A stretch of DNA of 31,716 nt from an uncultured Oscillospiraceae bacterium (GCA_959596515.1 CAUFXR010000021.1:1-31716); one strand, 5' to 3'. Shown: positions 1 to 8,580, counted from the first letter of the stretch. Program-made: numbers and translations. The notes: a model not told the origin generated them from the sequence alone.

Positions 1-53
1 GCTGCTTAAACAGTTTTTAGCTAAAATTATTGTCTAACTTTTTGGGGTCACTT
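1..53 (-). mobile_element. Possible terminal end of an IS3-type insertion sequence (cut by window edge)
   Basis: Read on the minus strand, the segment starting near position 53 runs TGACCCCAAAAAGTTAGACA. That resembles the terminal inverted repeats of many IS150/IS3-group elements in Firmicutes, which commonly read TG...GACCCCAAAAAGTTAGACA. The element would extend leftward out of the window, so no transposase is visible. The match is from memory of the family and no second end or target duplication can be seen. Confidence 0.4.
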
Positions 54-483
54 CAACGTTTCAGGAAAGCGGTTTTCCGCATTTTATGAAAATTGGCTTT
101 GGGAGGTCTCTACTAAAAATAAAGCAACGATGGCGTAAAACACTCGCCGTTTTTGATAAGCAGCGAGTGTTCGCATTCTTTTCTCAACGCAGTGCGCTAT
201 TTCAGAAAATCCGCTTTGCCTTTTGGATAGTCCAAAAGGCAAGACTCCCGAAATATTTCAGCGGTATGAGGATGGAAAACAGGGTCATCGGCGTCCGGCC
301 GCTTAACAGGAACGATAGAGGTATCACCGCGCAGACAAGCGGTGCAGGACCTTTCTGTTGCCAGAATTCCCACAGTTCTCCTGGCGCGGTAGTCCGGCTG
401 CGGGAAAACCTTTTCGCCTCGGTAATATTTCCGGTGTTTTGGCGATGTTCCGTATTTCCCTAAGTGATGGTTTAACCGCATTT
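54..483. other. Non-coding gap with two strong hairpins
   Basis: I see no convincing gene in this 430-base gap between the putative IS end and the kinase gene. It holds two clear inverted repeats. One is AACACTCGC (139-147) with GCGAGTGTT (163-171); on the minus strand it is followed by TTTTAC, so it could be a weak terminator for the leftward transcript. The other is a perfect 12-base stem with a 3-base loop (216-227 with 231-242), which has no T-tract on either side and whose role is unclear. Confidence 0.5.
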
Positions 484-1398
484 TCATTGGCCGTCCAGGA
501 AGGCCATCACCTGTTGGAAAGAGGTCAAAGCGCCGGAAGCGCCCATTTTTCCAACGCACAGGGTCCCGGCTCCGTTACCCATCCTGACGCACTCTGAAAG
601 TTTCATCTTTCTGCTGACGCTGGCTAAAAATCCGGATACAAAGGCGTCTCCGGCTCCTGTGGTATCCACTACGGGCCCATCATAGGCGCCGAATCTTTCC
701 TGGCACCCTCTATCGGAAAGCAACGCTCCCTGTTTGCCAAGCTTAATAACTACCACCGGCACGCCCTGCCGATGGAAGAAGTTCGCGGCATCCTCCGGCG
801 TCTTCGTTCCGGAAAGCTCCATCGCTTCGTAAGAGCTGGGTAAAAAATAATTCAGCTGAGCCATCGCCGGCAAAAGCTGTGACGCCTTTTCTTCCAGGGC
901 GTTCCCCGTAATATCCATGGCTGTCAAGCAGCCCTGCGTCTTGGCTCTTTTCAGCAGATGGATCAGTCCCTCTCCATCCAAGGCGGGAAGGCCGCAGGCG
1001 CTGCCGATATAGATCAGGTCATACGCCGCCAGCAGCTCATCGCTGATCTGATCTTCTGTGATTTGTTGGCTGGCTCCCCGCTGCACCACGAAATTCCGTT
1101 CCCCATCGGGATGGATCAGTACTGCCGTCACCGAGGTGGGTCCATCTGTTGTTTGAATCCATTGGGTGGGAACGCCTAGTTTTTCCGCGTAGCTTAACGC
1201 GAAATCCCCGAAAACATCTTTGCCAACAGCGCTGTACAGGCCTGTATCCACGCCCAGCGCCGCTAAGTTTGACGCGACGTTAAACGCGTCGCCGCCCACC
1301 TGCATGCGGATCATATCCGCCTGGGAAGTATCCACTCGCAGCGTTTGATCTGTTACCGGTTTGACCATCAGATCACACACCATCAATCCGATACACAA
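484..1398 (-). CDS. PfkB/ribokinase-family sugar kinase
   Basis: This is a predicted cytoplasmic ATP-dependent sugar or sugar-acid kinase of about 304 residues, the usual length for the family. The first PfkB signature is the region around GGDAFNVASNLAALG (about residues 35-49). The second is DTTGAGDAFVSGF near the C terminus, with the catalytic Asp in GAGD. The listed start is a TTG at 1398. The ribosome-binding stretch AAGGGG lies 15 bases upstream of it, which is too far. In the same frame an ATT at 1405-1407 lies 6 bases from AAGGGG and gives an N terminus ending KILCIG, typical of PfkB proteins, so the true start may be a rare ATT codon. The gene is last in the leftward catabolic series, 285 bases after the flavoprotein gene. 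The substrate is unknown; 2-keto-3-deoxy sugar acids, fructose-like sugars and ribose are all possible. Confidence 0.88.
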   Translation of the reverse strand: MCIGLMVCDLMVKPVTDQTLRVDTSQADMIRMQVGGDAFNVASNLAALGVDTGLYSAVGKDVFGDFALSYAEKLGVPTQWIQTTDGPTSVTAVLIHPDGERNFVVQRGASQQITEDQISDELLAAYDLIYIGSACGLPALDGEGLIHLLKRAKTQGCLTAMDITGNALEEKASQLLPAMAQLNYFLPSSYEAMELSGTKTPEDAANFFHRQGVPVVVIKLGKQGALLSDRGCQERFGAYDGPVVDTTGAGDAFVSGFLASVSRKMKLSECVRMGNGAGTLCVGKMGASGALTSFQQVMAFLDGQ

Positions 1399-1683
1399 TA
1401 TCTTAATACGGATCCCCTTCTTTCCCAGCTTTTCTTTGTTTCAGCTTTTCGAGTTTTTTATTTTTGAACTTTGCTTCCCCGCGTTTTCTTTCGCTGGATG
1501 TTTTCGTTTTCAGAGATTTCTCCAAAGCGCGGGGAGACGCAAGGCTTACCGTTTTTCACGGCTGCTGTCTTAGGGTTGTATTTCCAAACCTTCGGTTTCT
1601 TAATTTGGAATCCGCCGTTCCGGCGGCAAATATTGAGAGCAAAAATTTCGCTCACTATTTTCCCGGATTTCGGGATTTTTATT
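1399..1683. other. Intergenic gap, no gene seen
   Basis: This 285-base gap between two same-strand genes holds no supported gene. It includes the ribosome binding site of the kinase (near 1414-1419). At 1664-1686 there is a 5-base hairpin TCCCG/CGGGA followed by a T-rich run, but this is oriented as a plus-strand terminator and is weak. Confidence 0.5.
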
Positions 1684-3315
1684 TTATTTAGAGAGCTTTA
1701 CAGAGCCAAATATCACCTTGCCCGATGGCTGGAACGTCACATAGTGCATACCGTCGTCTTTTTTTCCGGGATAGTCCAGACGGAGATGGGCGCCCCGGCT
1801 TTCCCGGCGTTCCCGCATAGCGGTCAGCATCAAAAGGGCGGAGCAGACCGCGTTATAGGTGGAAAACGCGGAAGCGGCCTGGGGGTTACCCAAAAACGTC
1901 AGCGGGGAGTATTCCTCTCGAAGCTGCTCCAAAGTTTGGATCCCCGCATTCAGCTTTTCCTCGGTCCTTTCTAAAAACGCCGCTTTTTGTACGGCTTTCT
2001 GCACGGCTTTCATCGCCATTTCCGGAGATACCGCCGTCTTCTGCTTTCTATTGGAATAGCAGGCCTGCTCGATTATCGCCAAGCATTCCTGACCGGTAAT
2101 ATCGGAAATTTCTCCCGCTGCCTGCGCGTAATCCACCGCGGCATTGGCCGAGAGTTTTCCAAAGACCTGGGTTGCCATAATGGCGTTTCCGCCCATACGG
2201 TTGGCGCCGTGGCATCCGCCCATAGACTCTCCGGCGGCATACAGGCCGGGGATATCCGTGCTGATATCGTCACCCGCCAAAATTCCTCCGTTAAAGGCAT
2301 GGGCGTGGGGATAAATCGTCATGGGCATATCAAAGGGATAACGAGACCCCGTAAGAAATTTTTTCCAGGATGTAAACTCCGGCGCCTCTAGTTTTTCCAG
2401 ATCACTGACGATCACAGCCCCGCCCTCCGCGGACACCGCGATATCAAAGTATTTGGAAACATCCTCCGAGGAAAACGGTCCATGGGAGCTGCGAAGTTTC
2501 ATACATTCCTCAGCGGTGCAGCCCTGGGGAAGGTATTTTTCCAAAAACTGTTCCCCCGACCGGTTGGTAAAACTTTTTGCGGCGGCAAAAGCGCCCTGGA
2601 AATAGTTAATCCCGCTGACTGGTTCCAAAGTCGCGTTGATAAATTGGACAAACTCCAGATTTACGATTCTGGCCCCATGGCGAGCCGCCATGGCGTAGGC
2701 GCTGCCATTCAACGGGCCCACCGCGTAAGAATACTCATACAGGTTCTCACCGCCGCCGCAGGCTAAAACAGTGGCTTTGGCTAAAATAACAGTGATCTCC
2801 CCATCCTTTTGGAAACCGATCACCCCTTGGCAGACTCCTTCCCGCATTACCAGGGCGAAGGCGGTGACGCCGGTCACCACCTGAAGATTGGGCCGGGCCT
2901 CAATCTGCTTTTGATAGGCATCTACCGCCTGATTCAAGTCATTCAGCACTCCGCCTCTGGCCGTCTTGCCAAAACAGCTCACCATGCCGATATCCTTGCT
3001 GTTGGTAAACTCCAGGCCGTAGCCCTTCAGCTCCTCAAACCCCTGGCGGGATTCCTCCACCATGCGGTGGGCCAGCACTGGATTCAGACATCCGTGGGCA
3101 GCGTGGATAATATCCTGGTATAGCGCCTCAACGTCTTCCGCATCCCGCGCGCAGGTAAGGCCCCATTCCGGGGAATTGGCGTAGAAAGTGGATCCGCTGT
3201 AAGGATGATCCACCGCCAAGATAACCTGTACCCCCCGGTCCGCCGCGGTCAGCGCGGCTTTTAAGCCGGCCGCTCCGCCGCCGACCACCAAAACATCCGT
3301 ATAAAGCTTGATCAT
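1684..3315 (-). CDS. FAD-dependent oxidoreductase, fumarate reductase/L-aspartate oxidase-type flavoprotein
   Basis: A 543-residue flavoprotein with an N-terminal FAD-binding Rossmann motif, VVGGGAAGLKAALTAADRG (about residues 10-28). Residues about 335-395 match the catalytic and C-terminal FAD-contact region of the succinate dehydrogenase/fumarate reductase flavoprotein family, with HAHAFNGGI, then GLYAAGES and HGANRMGGNA, where the family has its essential Arg and Asn. No signal peptide or haem/Fe-S domain is present, so it probably acts in the cytosol. The start ATG has a perfect AGGAGG eight bases upstream. It sits between an isomerase and the PfkB kinase, so in this locus it most likely oxidises or reduces a carbon intermediate rather than serving respiration or NAD synthesis; that is inference. 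No iron-sulfur partner subunit is encoded nearby. Confidence 0.85.
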   Translation of the reverse strand: MIKLYTDVLVVGGGAAGLKAALTAADRGVQVILAVDHPYSGSTFYANSPEWGLTCARDAEDVEALYQDIIHAAHGCLNPVLAHRMVEESRQGFEELKGYGLEFTNSKDIGMVSCFGKTARGGVLNDLNQAVDAYQKQIEARPNLQVVTGVTAFALVMREGVCQGVIGFQKDGEITVILAKATVLACGGGENLYEYSYAVGPLNGSAYAMAARHGARIVNLEFVQFINATLEPVSGINYFQGAFAAAKSFTNRSGEQFLEKYLPQGCTAEECMKLRSSHGPFSSEDVSKYFDIAVSAEGGAVIVSDLEKLEAPEFTSWKKFLTGSRYPFDMPMTIYPHAHAFNGGILAGDDISTDIPGLYAAGESMGGCHGANRMGGNAIMATQVFGKLSANAAVDYAQAAGEISDITGQECLAIIEQACYSNRKQKTAVSPEMAMKAVQKAVQKAAFLERTEEKLNAGIQTLEQLREEYSPLTFLGNPQAASAFSTYNAVCSALLMLTAMRERRESRGAHLRLDYPGKKDDGMHYVTFQPSGKVIFGSVKLSK

Positions 3316-3580
3316 TAGAAAGGCCTCCTATCTGTTCGGTCTCTCATTTACTAAACCAAACCGGTTTTCTTCCCTTATAGTTTGTCAAAGATCCGGAACG
3401 CTGCGCAAAGCCTTCCGGCTGTATATCATCGGAACCGTTTTCTTCCCGTGCCGGACACAGGGCCTATTCCCCGCCGAATTCACCGGGAAAACCGTCTGTT
3501 CCGCCAGGCCGCCTCGCCGGCGGCTCGCTTTTTCCATAGTGGATCGTAAAATTTCTTACGGCCGCGCCGTTCCATTCCCC

Positions 3581-3623
3581 ATACAAAAAGCAGGGGCCTC
3601 GCCAACACGGGTGAGGCCCCTGC
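3581..3623 (-). terminator. Rho-independent terminator after the isomerase gene
   Basis: On the minus strand an 11-base perfect stem, GCAGGGGCCTC with GAGGCCCCTGC, is followed directly by TTTTTG. It lies 59 bases after the stop codon of the isomerase gene that ends at 3682. This should separate the upstream transcript from the flavoprotein gene. The remaining gap (3316-3580) has no gene; a TTGACA is visible on the minus strand about 75 bases before the flavoprotein start, but I cannot pair it with a convincing -10. Confidence 0.85.
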
Positions 3624-3681
3624 CCACAGCTCATTTCACTGGTCCGGCCGCCGCTGCGACGGCAAAGCCAGCCGCAGGTCC

Positions 3682-4557
3682 TCAAAAGTGAAGATCGATC
3701 CAGTCCTGAATTTTTTTACAGATCAGCTCCGGCGTATCCAGAGACGGATCTGTGCTCCAGCGGATCTCGCTTCCAAAATATCCTTGATAGTCCTGCTCGT
3801 CAAATACCTTTAAATCCGCGTCCAGATCCAGAGTGCCTTCTCCCGGAACACGGTTGGCCCATGAGCCTGTCTCGAGAAACGCTCCATCCCGGTAATGGAC
3901 AGATCGGATTTTGTCCTTTCCGCAGGCGTCATAAGCATCCTGCGCCGTCTCATGCGTCTGCGCCAGACACATCAGATCTACTACAACCCCCAGGTTTTCC
4001 TTTCCACAGGTATCCAAAAAGCGCTTCATCTTTTTATGATCTGTGGTCACTGTATAATTTCTGGTGGTTACCTCCATCACAATGGAAATCCCTTCGATTC
4101 TGGCGATATCCGCCAGACGGCACATAGAATCCACTGCCAGTTCCCACGCTTCCGCCGGGTCTTCGTCCTTTCTGGCGTTTCCCGGACACATTACCACACT
4201 GGTGGCCCCGATGACTCCTGCTGTGTGAATCACGTTTTCAAAATACCGGAAGGACCGAATCCGGGTGACAGGATCCTTGGAAGCAAGATTGTTAGGATAG
4301 GTGCAGCATTCCGGATTGATCTCCACGATACTAAGGCCATGATCATCCAGCTTTTGCTTAAACACCCTCATATCCGCGTAAGTTAAATCATAAAAGCATA
4401 AATGTGGCTCCGCTCCATAAAATCCCAGCTTTTTTGCCCCGATACGCTCCAAAGATGACAACGTGTAATCTAAAGTGTAATCGGTATAAAGGAAATTGGA
4501 ATGCAGAAACTGCTCCCGCTTCAGGTTTTTAAATTTCAGTGCCTGACCGTCCCGCAT
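3682..4557 (-). CDS. Sugar phosphate isomerase/epimerase (TIM barrel, AP-endonuclease-2 fold)
   Basis: A 291-residue protein of the xylose isomerase-like TIM-barrel superfamily, typical in length. The usual metal-ligand pattern can be followed: Glu in IVMEVT, Asp in VVVDLMC, His in SVHYRDG and a final Glu in YFGSEI. Such enzymes isomerise or epimerise free or phosphorylated sugars and keto-sugars, using Mn or Mg, in the cytosol. The ATG has AGGAGG six bases upstream. A strong terminator follows, so it ends its transcript. It lies 296 bases after the AcnX small subunit gene. A second member of the same superfamily is in the divergent operon (11498-12268), and the two are clearly different in sequence, so they may act on successive intermediates. 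The exact substrate is not recognisable. Confidence 0.82.
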   Translation of the reverse strand: MRDGQALKFKNLKREQFLHSNFLYTDYTLDYTLSSLERIGAKKLGFYGAEPHLCFYDLTYADMRVFKQKLDDHGLSIVEINPECCTYPNNLASKDPVTRIRSFRYFENVIHTAGVIGATSVVMCPGNARKDEDPAEAWELAVDSMCRLADIARIEGISIVMEVTTRNYTVTTDHKKMKRFLDTCGKENLGVVVDLMCLAQTHETAQDAYDACGKDKIRSVHYRDGAFLETGSWANRVPGEGTLDLDADLKVFDEQDYQGYFGSEIRWSTDPSLDTPELICKKIQDWIDLHF

Positions 4558-4853
4558 AAAATCCCTCCTGTATCACGTGTCGCTAATTTAGGATTTCTCC
4601 CCTGTTTCCCGAATTTCCTTAGAGACCTCTCAGGGGCTTTCACGCGTCTTGCATTTTCCTAAAAGCTTTCTCAGGTTTTCTGAGGTTCCCGGCGATTCGC
4701 CTCACTTCCGGCTTTTTCAGGGTGAACCCGGTTGTTCCCCGGTCCGCAGCAAGCTTTCCTGGTTCCGGTTTTTCCGGAAACCGAAAGCCCGCTTTGATTC
4801 GGTCATGCCGCCAAATCCCCTGTGAGCCGCGAGCCGCCGCCAGTCCTTTTCTC
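4558..4853. other. Intergenic gap with small hairpins, no gene seen
   Basis: These 296 bases lie between two same-strand genes and show no supported ORF. Small inverted repeats are present (for example TTCCGG/CCGGAA near 4762-4780 and CTCAG/CTGAG near 4671-4683) without T-tracts. I find no clear promoter. Confidence 0.4.
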
Positions 4854-5270
4854 TTATTCCTTATGGGTCACTTCGATGATCCCGTTGGTCGCGTCTACCT
4901 TGACCCAGTCACCGGTTTTGATGATCGAGAATACATCCTCTTCCGGTTCGGCGACCATGGGGAATTTGCAGGCGATGCAGCTCAGCACCGCCAGGGCGTC
5001 TAAATCGGAATTGATAAAGGCCCTGGGCGCTACGCCGTTGATTTTACTCCATTTCAGCATACCGCTGGTGCCGGAAGAGCCTTTTGTGGACTGAAACACC
5101 AAAATCTTATCCTTAAAGGAGCAGTTTTCCAGATCATGGCCTCTTTCCGTAAAAATTCCCTTCATCACGTCGGCGCCGCCCCAGAAGGAAATTCTGCTCT
5201 TGCTTACCAGAGCCTCGCCTTCCGCGACCCCTGGAGAGATACATCTCGCCTTAATAATTGTCTTTTTCAT
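4854..5270 (-). CDS. Aconitase X small (swivel-domain) subunit, DUF126
   Basis: A 138-residue protein matching the small swivel-domain subunit of the AcnX family (old name DUF126). The landmark is the Gly/Ser-rich phosphate- or substrate-binding loop TKGSSGTSG followed by a hydrophobic stretch and NGVAPRAFI, then the C-terminal GDWVKVDATNGIIEV. I place the start at the ATG at 5270, because it overlaps the stop of the large-subunit gene as ATGA; an upstream GTG-rich extension of four codons is unlikely. This points to translational coupling and a 1:1 complex. Known AcnX enzymes are Fe-S dehydratases: phosphomevalonate dehydratase in archaea and cis-3-hydroxy-L-proline dehydratase in bacteria. 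Here the neighbours are sugar enzymes, so the substrate could be a sugar acid (inference). Confidence 0.9.
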   Translation of the reverse strand: MKKTIIKARCISPGVAEGEALVSKSRISFWGGADVMKGIFTERGHDLENCSFKDKILVFQSTKGSSGTSGMLKWSKINGVAPRAFINSDLDALAVLSCIACKFPMVAEPEEDVFSIIKTGDWVKVDATNGIIEVTHKE

Positions 5271-6502
5271 TTCGCAGACCACCTACCTTCTATCGCAGCT
5301 TTCACACAATTTTCCGTAGTATCCAGAGAAGCCCGGCTGTTGATGGTTCCTCTGGCGTAATGGGCTTGTTTGATAGAGTCTGTCAGCATGGTGCGGTTGT
5401 TCAGATAGTCCATGTTGCAGGAACAGGTATCCACGTACACCTTGCCGCCCGCCTTTTCGATCACATCGATGTACCCCAGTCTTCTGGCGTTCTCACGGAT
5501 GCCGTATTGGGTATACAGTTCAAAATACACATCCTTATGGATTTTCTTTCCCTCGAGCATCTGAGAGATCTTGGCGATTTTATACAATGTCGTATGGGGA
5601 CAGCCTACATAAACGAAATCGACTTTCTCATCATGGAATTCCCGCAGGCTTTCGATGGTTTCCTCCAGTTCTTTCTTACCGAACACATAGCGTTCTTCCG
5701 GGATCACATCTCCCACCGCGTCCTGAAGGGTTTTCGCTTCCGGCGTCACACCTACCATATGGAACATGGTGACACCGCCGGAAGAGGCCATAGCGGAGCA
5801 CAGCTGCTGAGCGGCCTCAATTGAGATCGGATGGCCGCCGGTGATTACCGGGATCCGCAGATCCGCTTTTTTGCCGATAAAATAGCCCAAAGCGCCCCAC
5901 TCGATAGGATCCTCAAGATCTGTCTGAATGTCGATGATCAGGTTGCCCTTTCTGCCCTCATCCAGCATGACGCCGAACTCAGGCGCGATCCCCAAAATGG
6001 CGGCCGCGTAAGATGATTCCGCCCCATTGCGGGTGGAACGGGCCCCCAGCATGGAATTGATAAAAATTACGGCATGGGATTCCGTCCAGCAGCAACGCTC
6101 GCCGGGCATCGGCACGTTACTGATCAGATACGGTGTGCAGCTCCAGGTCAGCACTAATCCATTGGGCCTGGTAGCGTCGATCATTTTTTGAGCGTACCCC
6201 GGAATTTTAGGATCCAATCCGGGCAGCTCGATATTGCAGGTGCTGATATGGGTGGTGGCTTTTACCTTTGCGCAGTAAGAGCACTGATCCAGCACTCCCG
6301 CCATGATGTCGTCAAGACTTTTGTAGGTATCCGCCAGGTTGCTCCCGGGAATGTTCAAGTTGTTGGGCTGCACGTTGGTGACCGGAACCATTCTCTCCGC
6401 TTTCATAGCGGTGCCCCAGTCCACCAGCAATCTCATAAGTCCCTGTTTGAATTCGCCTTCTTTACCGTTTAGGATATCTTCTTGCTCCCTTGTAAGCTTC
6501 AT
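5267..6502 (-). CDS. Aconitase X large (catalytic) subunit, DUF521
   Basis: A 411-residue catalytic subunit of the AcnX family. It begins with the family signature LTREQEDILNGKEG. It contains SCTPYL (Cys 122), GERCCWTESHAVIFINSMLGARS and GCPH (Cys 302), then TCSCNM (Cys 361 and 363); these cysteines are the expected iron-sulfur ligands. The enzyme is predicted to dehydrate a hydroxy-acid in the cytosol together with the small subunit encoded next, with which it overlaps by four bases. The ATG has AGGAG seven bases upstream. In many bacteria the two subunits are fused or sit beside hydroxyproline genes; here they are separate and embedded among sugar isomerases, an aldolase locus and a kinase, with no proline racemase or pyrroline reductase in view. 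That context argues for a different substrate, but only assay can tell. Confidence 0.92.
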   Translation of the reverse strand: MKLTREQEDILNGKEGEFKQGLMRLLVDWGTAMKAERMVPVTNVQPNNLNIPGSNLADTYKSLDDIMAGVLDQCSYCAKVKATTHISTCNIELPGLDPKIPGYAQKMIDATRPNGLVLTWSCTPYLISNVPMPGERCCWTESHAVIFINSMLGARSTRNGAESSYAAAILGIAPEFGVMLDEGRKGNLIIDIQTDLEDPIEWGALGYFIGKKADLRIPVITGGHPISIEAAQQLCSAMASSGGVTMFHMVGVTPEAKTLQDAVGDVIPEERYVFGKKELEETIESLREFHDEKVDFVYVGCPHTTLYKIAKISQMLEGKKIHKDVYFELYTQYGIRENARRLGYIDVIEKAGGKVYVDTCSCNMDYLNNRTMLTDSIKQAHYARGTINSRASLDTTENCVKAAIEGRWSAK

Positions 6503-6980
6503 ATAGCATCTCCTTTTCTATCACCATGGAAGTTCTTTGATGTCCGCTGTCACAAACCGATGGATTTTCCCCTCCTTTTCCTAAGGCTTTTCATCAAAAC
6601 CTTTGATATTATCCTCTTCCCCGGTTGATACCGTTTGCCGGCGTCTCTGCTGGGGAAATCCATTCTGAAAGTCTGTCATCCGCTGGGGCGCGCCTCCGCA
6701 ACTCAGAGAGTCCGTCCGCAGCCCGAAAAGGATCTAAAAACTTTTGCCTTTTTCGATCGCCTTTCCGATCGTTTTTCCGGTTGGATCGCGCCGTTTTCTG
6801 TCCCCGTGACAGGTTTCATCCAAAACAGCGGGCCGCGGAAAGAACGCCGGTTCTCTTCGGCTTTCCTTCGGCTTTTTTCCCACCAGTTGGGCTGGCTTTT
6901 CGTCAGTCCGTCTTCAGGCCGCCTGAAGTCTTGCCCTTTTGGACTTTTCCCTCTTCCCGGAAAATTTCATTCCGATAGAT
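6503..6980. other. Intergenic gap of 478 bases, no gene seen
   Basis: This gap between the isomerase-like gene and the AcnX genes shows no gene I can support. It contains a CGATCG/CGATCG stem (6754-6759 with 6766-6771) flanked by T-runs on the plus strand, and CTTCAG/CTGAAG near 6912-6928. No convincing promoter or minus-strand terminator was found, so the AcnX genes could be cotranscribed with the gene before them. Confidence 0.4.
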
Positions 6981-8033
6981 TTACATCGGCGGCATGCACA
7001 CATAGGCCTCCAAATGCTCAGAAGCCTCCAAATCGCACAGCCCCTCCAGGCACCGGGGCAACAGGAAATAATCCCCCTTGGAGACCTTCTTCGCATAGCC
7101 GTCTTTCATATGTAACGTGCCTTCTCCCTCGGTGATAACATAGACCGCCGGAGAATCCTTCAAGGTCAGGCATCCGCCGTTGACCTCCATCCGGTTGACA
7201 GAGAAGAAGGGGGTATCTTCTTTATTTACGATGATTTCCTCCAGAGTATGCTCCGTTTTTTCCTTGACTCTCGGCAGTTTTCTCGCCATATTGATCGGCG
7301 TGTCGCCGTAAAGCGTGTAATCAAAGCATTTCAGGGCGACTTCCGGCTCTAAATCCATATACATTTCATAAGGAGCGCTTCTTCTGTCGCCGCACCAATA
7401 CTCCGGACATACAGAGAGATCAGAGGGTTCCTGGATCTCTAAAATCAAACATCCGTAGCCAATGGCGTGGATGGTCCTGCCGGGGATCAAGTACGCGTCG
7501 CCCTTTTTCACCGGAATCTCATTCACACACTCGGTCATGCATTCCTTTTCCGTCAGGCTGCGCTCCACCAGCTTGGTAAACTCCTCTTGGTTCATCTTTT
7601 TGTTGAAGCCCAAAAACAGTTTGGCGTTTTCTCTGGTGGCGACTACAATCCACATTTCCGCTTTTCCATACTCGCTGTGGAAATATTTTTTAGCGAATTC
7701 CCGGTCAGGATGGCACTGCATCGGCAGCCGAATCCCGCTGTCCAGCAGCTTTACCAGCACATCCCATTTGGGACAGTCCCCTAAAATCTCCTTTGGATAC
7801 TGCTTTATAGCATCATCCAGATAAAGTTCCGTTCCTTTAATTTTAGAAATGCCTTCCTTTTCATCCGTACTTCCCAGATTCATCGCCCGGACCGACGAAG
7901 CTACCCATTCCTCCGGATAGTTTCCATCCTCCGCTTTGTCTCCAAAGAAATCGTGGAACAGCAGTCCGCCTTTATAAATGCGGAAAACACGATTTCGCTC
8001 AAAAAATATCGGCCGTTCAAATAGTTTCTCCAA
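6981..8033 (-). CDS. Type I mannose-6-phosphate isomerase-like protein
   Basis: A cupin-fold, zinc-dependent aldose-ketose isomerase family member of 350 residues. The zinc-ligand pattern is present: Gln 106 and His 108 in MQCHPD, Glu 126 in AEMWIVV, and His 189 in GRTIHAIG. The open frame runs further upstream, but the true start is most likely a TTG at 8033, nine bases after a perfect GGAGGT; translation before that point runs through promoter and operator DNA. Family members interconvert mannose-6-phosphate and fructose-6-phosphate, and several clade members act on other sugars. It is the first gene of the leftward operon and has its own regulated promoter. The substrate in this locus is uncertain. 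Confidence 0.85.
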   Translation of the reverse strand: MEKLFERPIFFERNRVFRIYKGGLLFHDFFGDKAEDGNYPEEWVASSVRAMNLGSTDEKEGISKIKGTELYLDDAIKQYPKEILGDCPKWDVLVKLLDSGIRLPMQCHPDREFAKKYFHSEYGKAEMWIVVATRENAKLFLGFNKKMNQEEFTKLVERSLTEKECMTECVNEIPVKKGDAYLIPGRTIHAIGYGCLILEIQEPSDLSVCPEYWCGDRRSAPYEMYMDLEPEVALKCFDYTLYGDTPINMARKLPRVKEKTEHTLEEIIVNKEDTPFFSVNRMEVNGGCLTLKDSPAVYVITEGEGTLHMKDGYAKKVSKGDYFLLPRCLEGLCDLEASEHLEAYVCMPPM

Positions 8034-8063
8034 CTGAGACGCACCTCCAAAACTAATTTTAAA

Positions 8064-8096
8064 AAGAACAGTCCAATTTATAATTAGACCGTTTAT
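8064..8096. promoter_or_regulatory. Pair of putative operators at the leftward operon promoter
   Basis: Two sites with a shared RGACY core flanked by AT bases lie in opposite orientation. On the minus strand one reads AATTGGACTGTT (centre 8072); on the plus strand the other reads AATTAGACCGTT (centre 8088). They lie just downstream of the -10 box, over the transcription start and early leader, which fits repression by the regulator encoded at 8825-9901. Similar sites lie at 9985-10001, 10207-10223 and 10248-10270. Confidence 0.6.
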
Positions 8097-8105
8097 TTTA
8101 AAATT

Positions 8106-8134
8106 AGTATAGCAGATTGTACATTTAATTTCAA
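8106..8134 (-). promoter_or_regulatory. Sigma-A-type promoter of the leftward catabolic operon
   Basis: On the minus strand a -35 TTGAAA (8129-8134) and a -10 TATACT (8106-8111) are separated by exactly 17 bases. The start of transcription would fall near 8099, about 65 bases before the TTG start of the isomerase-like gene. Confidence 0.75.
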
Positions 8135-8399
8135 GCGGTCTGATGATTTTTCTCGAAAAATTATCTTTTCCCCTAAACATCGGTCCAGTTTCTCTTTCAG
8201 GGCGTTTTTTCACCGCTCAAGCGGCACAAAATTCGCAAAAACTTAGAACGCTGCCGCATTTTTCGGCTCACACGCCGCCGTCCAATCGCCGGCGGTAAAC
8301 CCATTCCCATCCATCGTCACACACGGCGAAATGGATTTGACCGATCAACTTTTTCGTTTCGCTTCCCGGGATCCTTTGCGGCTGTTATTTCGCCTCTTC

Positions 8400-8580
8400 T
8401 TTCCCTACTGTTCTCCCCGTGGTCTTTTGCGCCCGCCTGTTCACGCCGGCTTGTCCTACCGCTCTTTCCGCGGCCTTTTGCGTCTGCCTTTTCACGCCGC
8501 CTTTCCCTACTACTCTCCCGTAGCTCTTTACGCCCGCCTGTTCACGCCGGCTTGTCCTACCGCTTCCCTCAAGTTCTTCT
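8400..8580. repeat. 51-base tandem repeat, about 3.5 copies
   Basis: Units start at 8400, 8451 and 8502 (51, 51 and 50 bases), followed by a partial copy from 8552. Each contains a TTCACGCCG core preceded by a pyrimidine-rich half. Units 1 and 3 are closest. The array fills the gap between the regulator terminator and the leftward promoter. An open frame crosses it but has no ribosome binding site or recognisable protein, so I treat the array as non-coding. Confidence 0.75.

Noticed and set aside
86..597. Overlapping small ORFs on both strands at the left end
   Set aside because: No ribosome binding sites, no recognisable domains, and part overlaps the kinase gene.
1664..1690. Terminator of the flavoprotein gene
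   Set aside because: The hairpin is only five bases and its T-rich tail is on the plus strand, the wrong direction for this gene.
8034..8213. N-terminal extension of the M6P isomerase-like protein
   Set aside because: The extra 60 codons would cross the promoter and operators; a TTG start after GGAGGT at 8033 fits the family N terminus.
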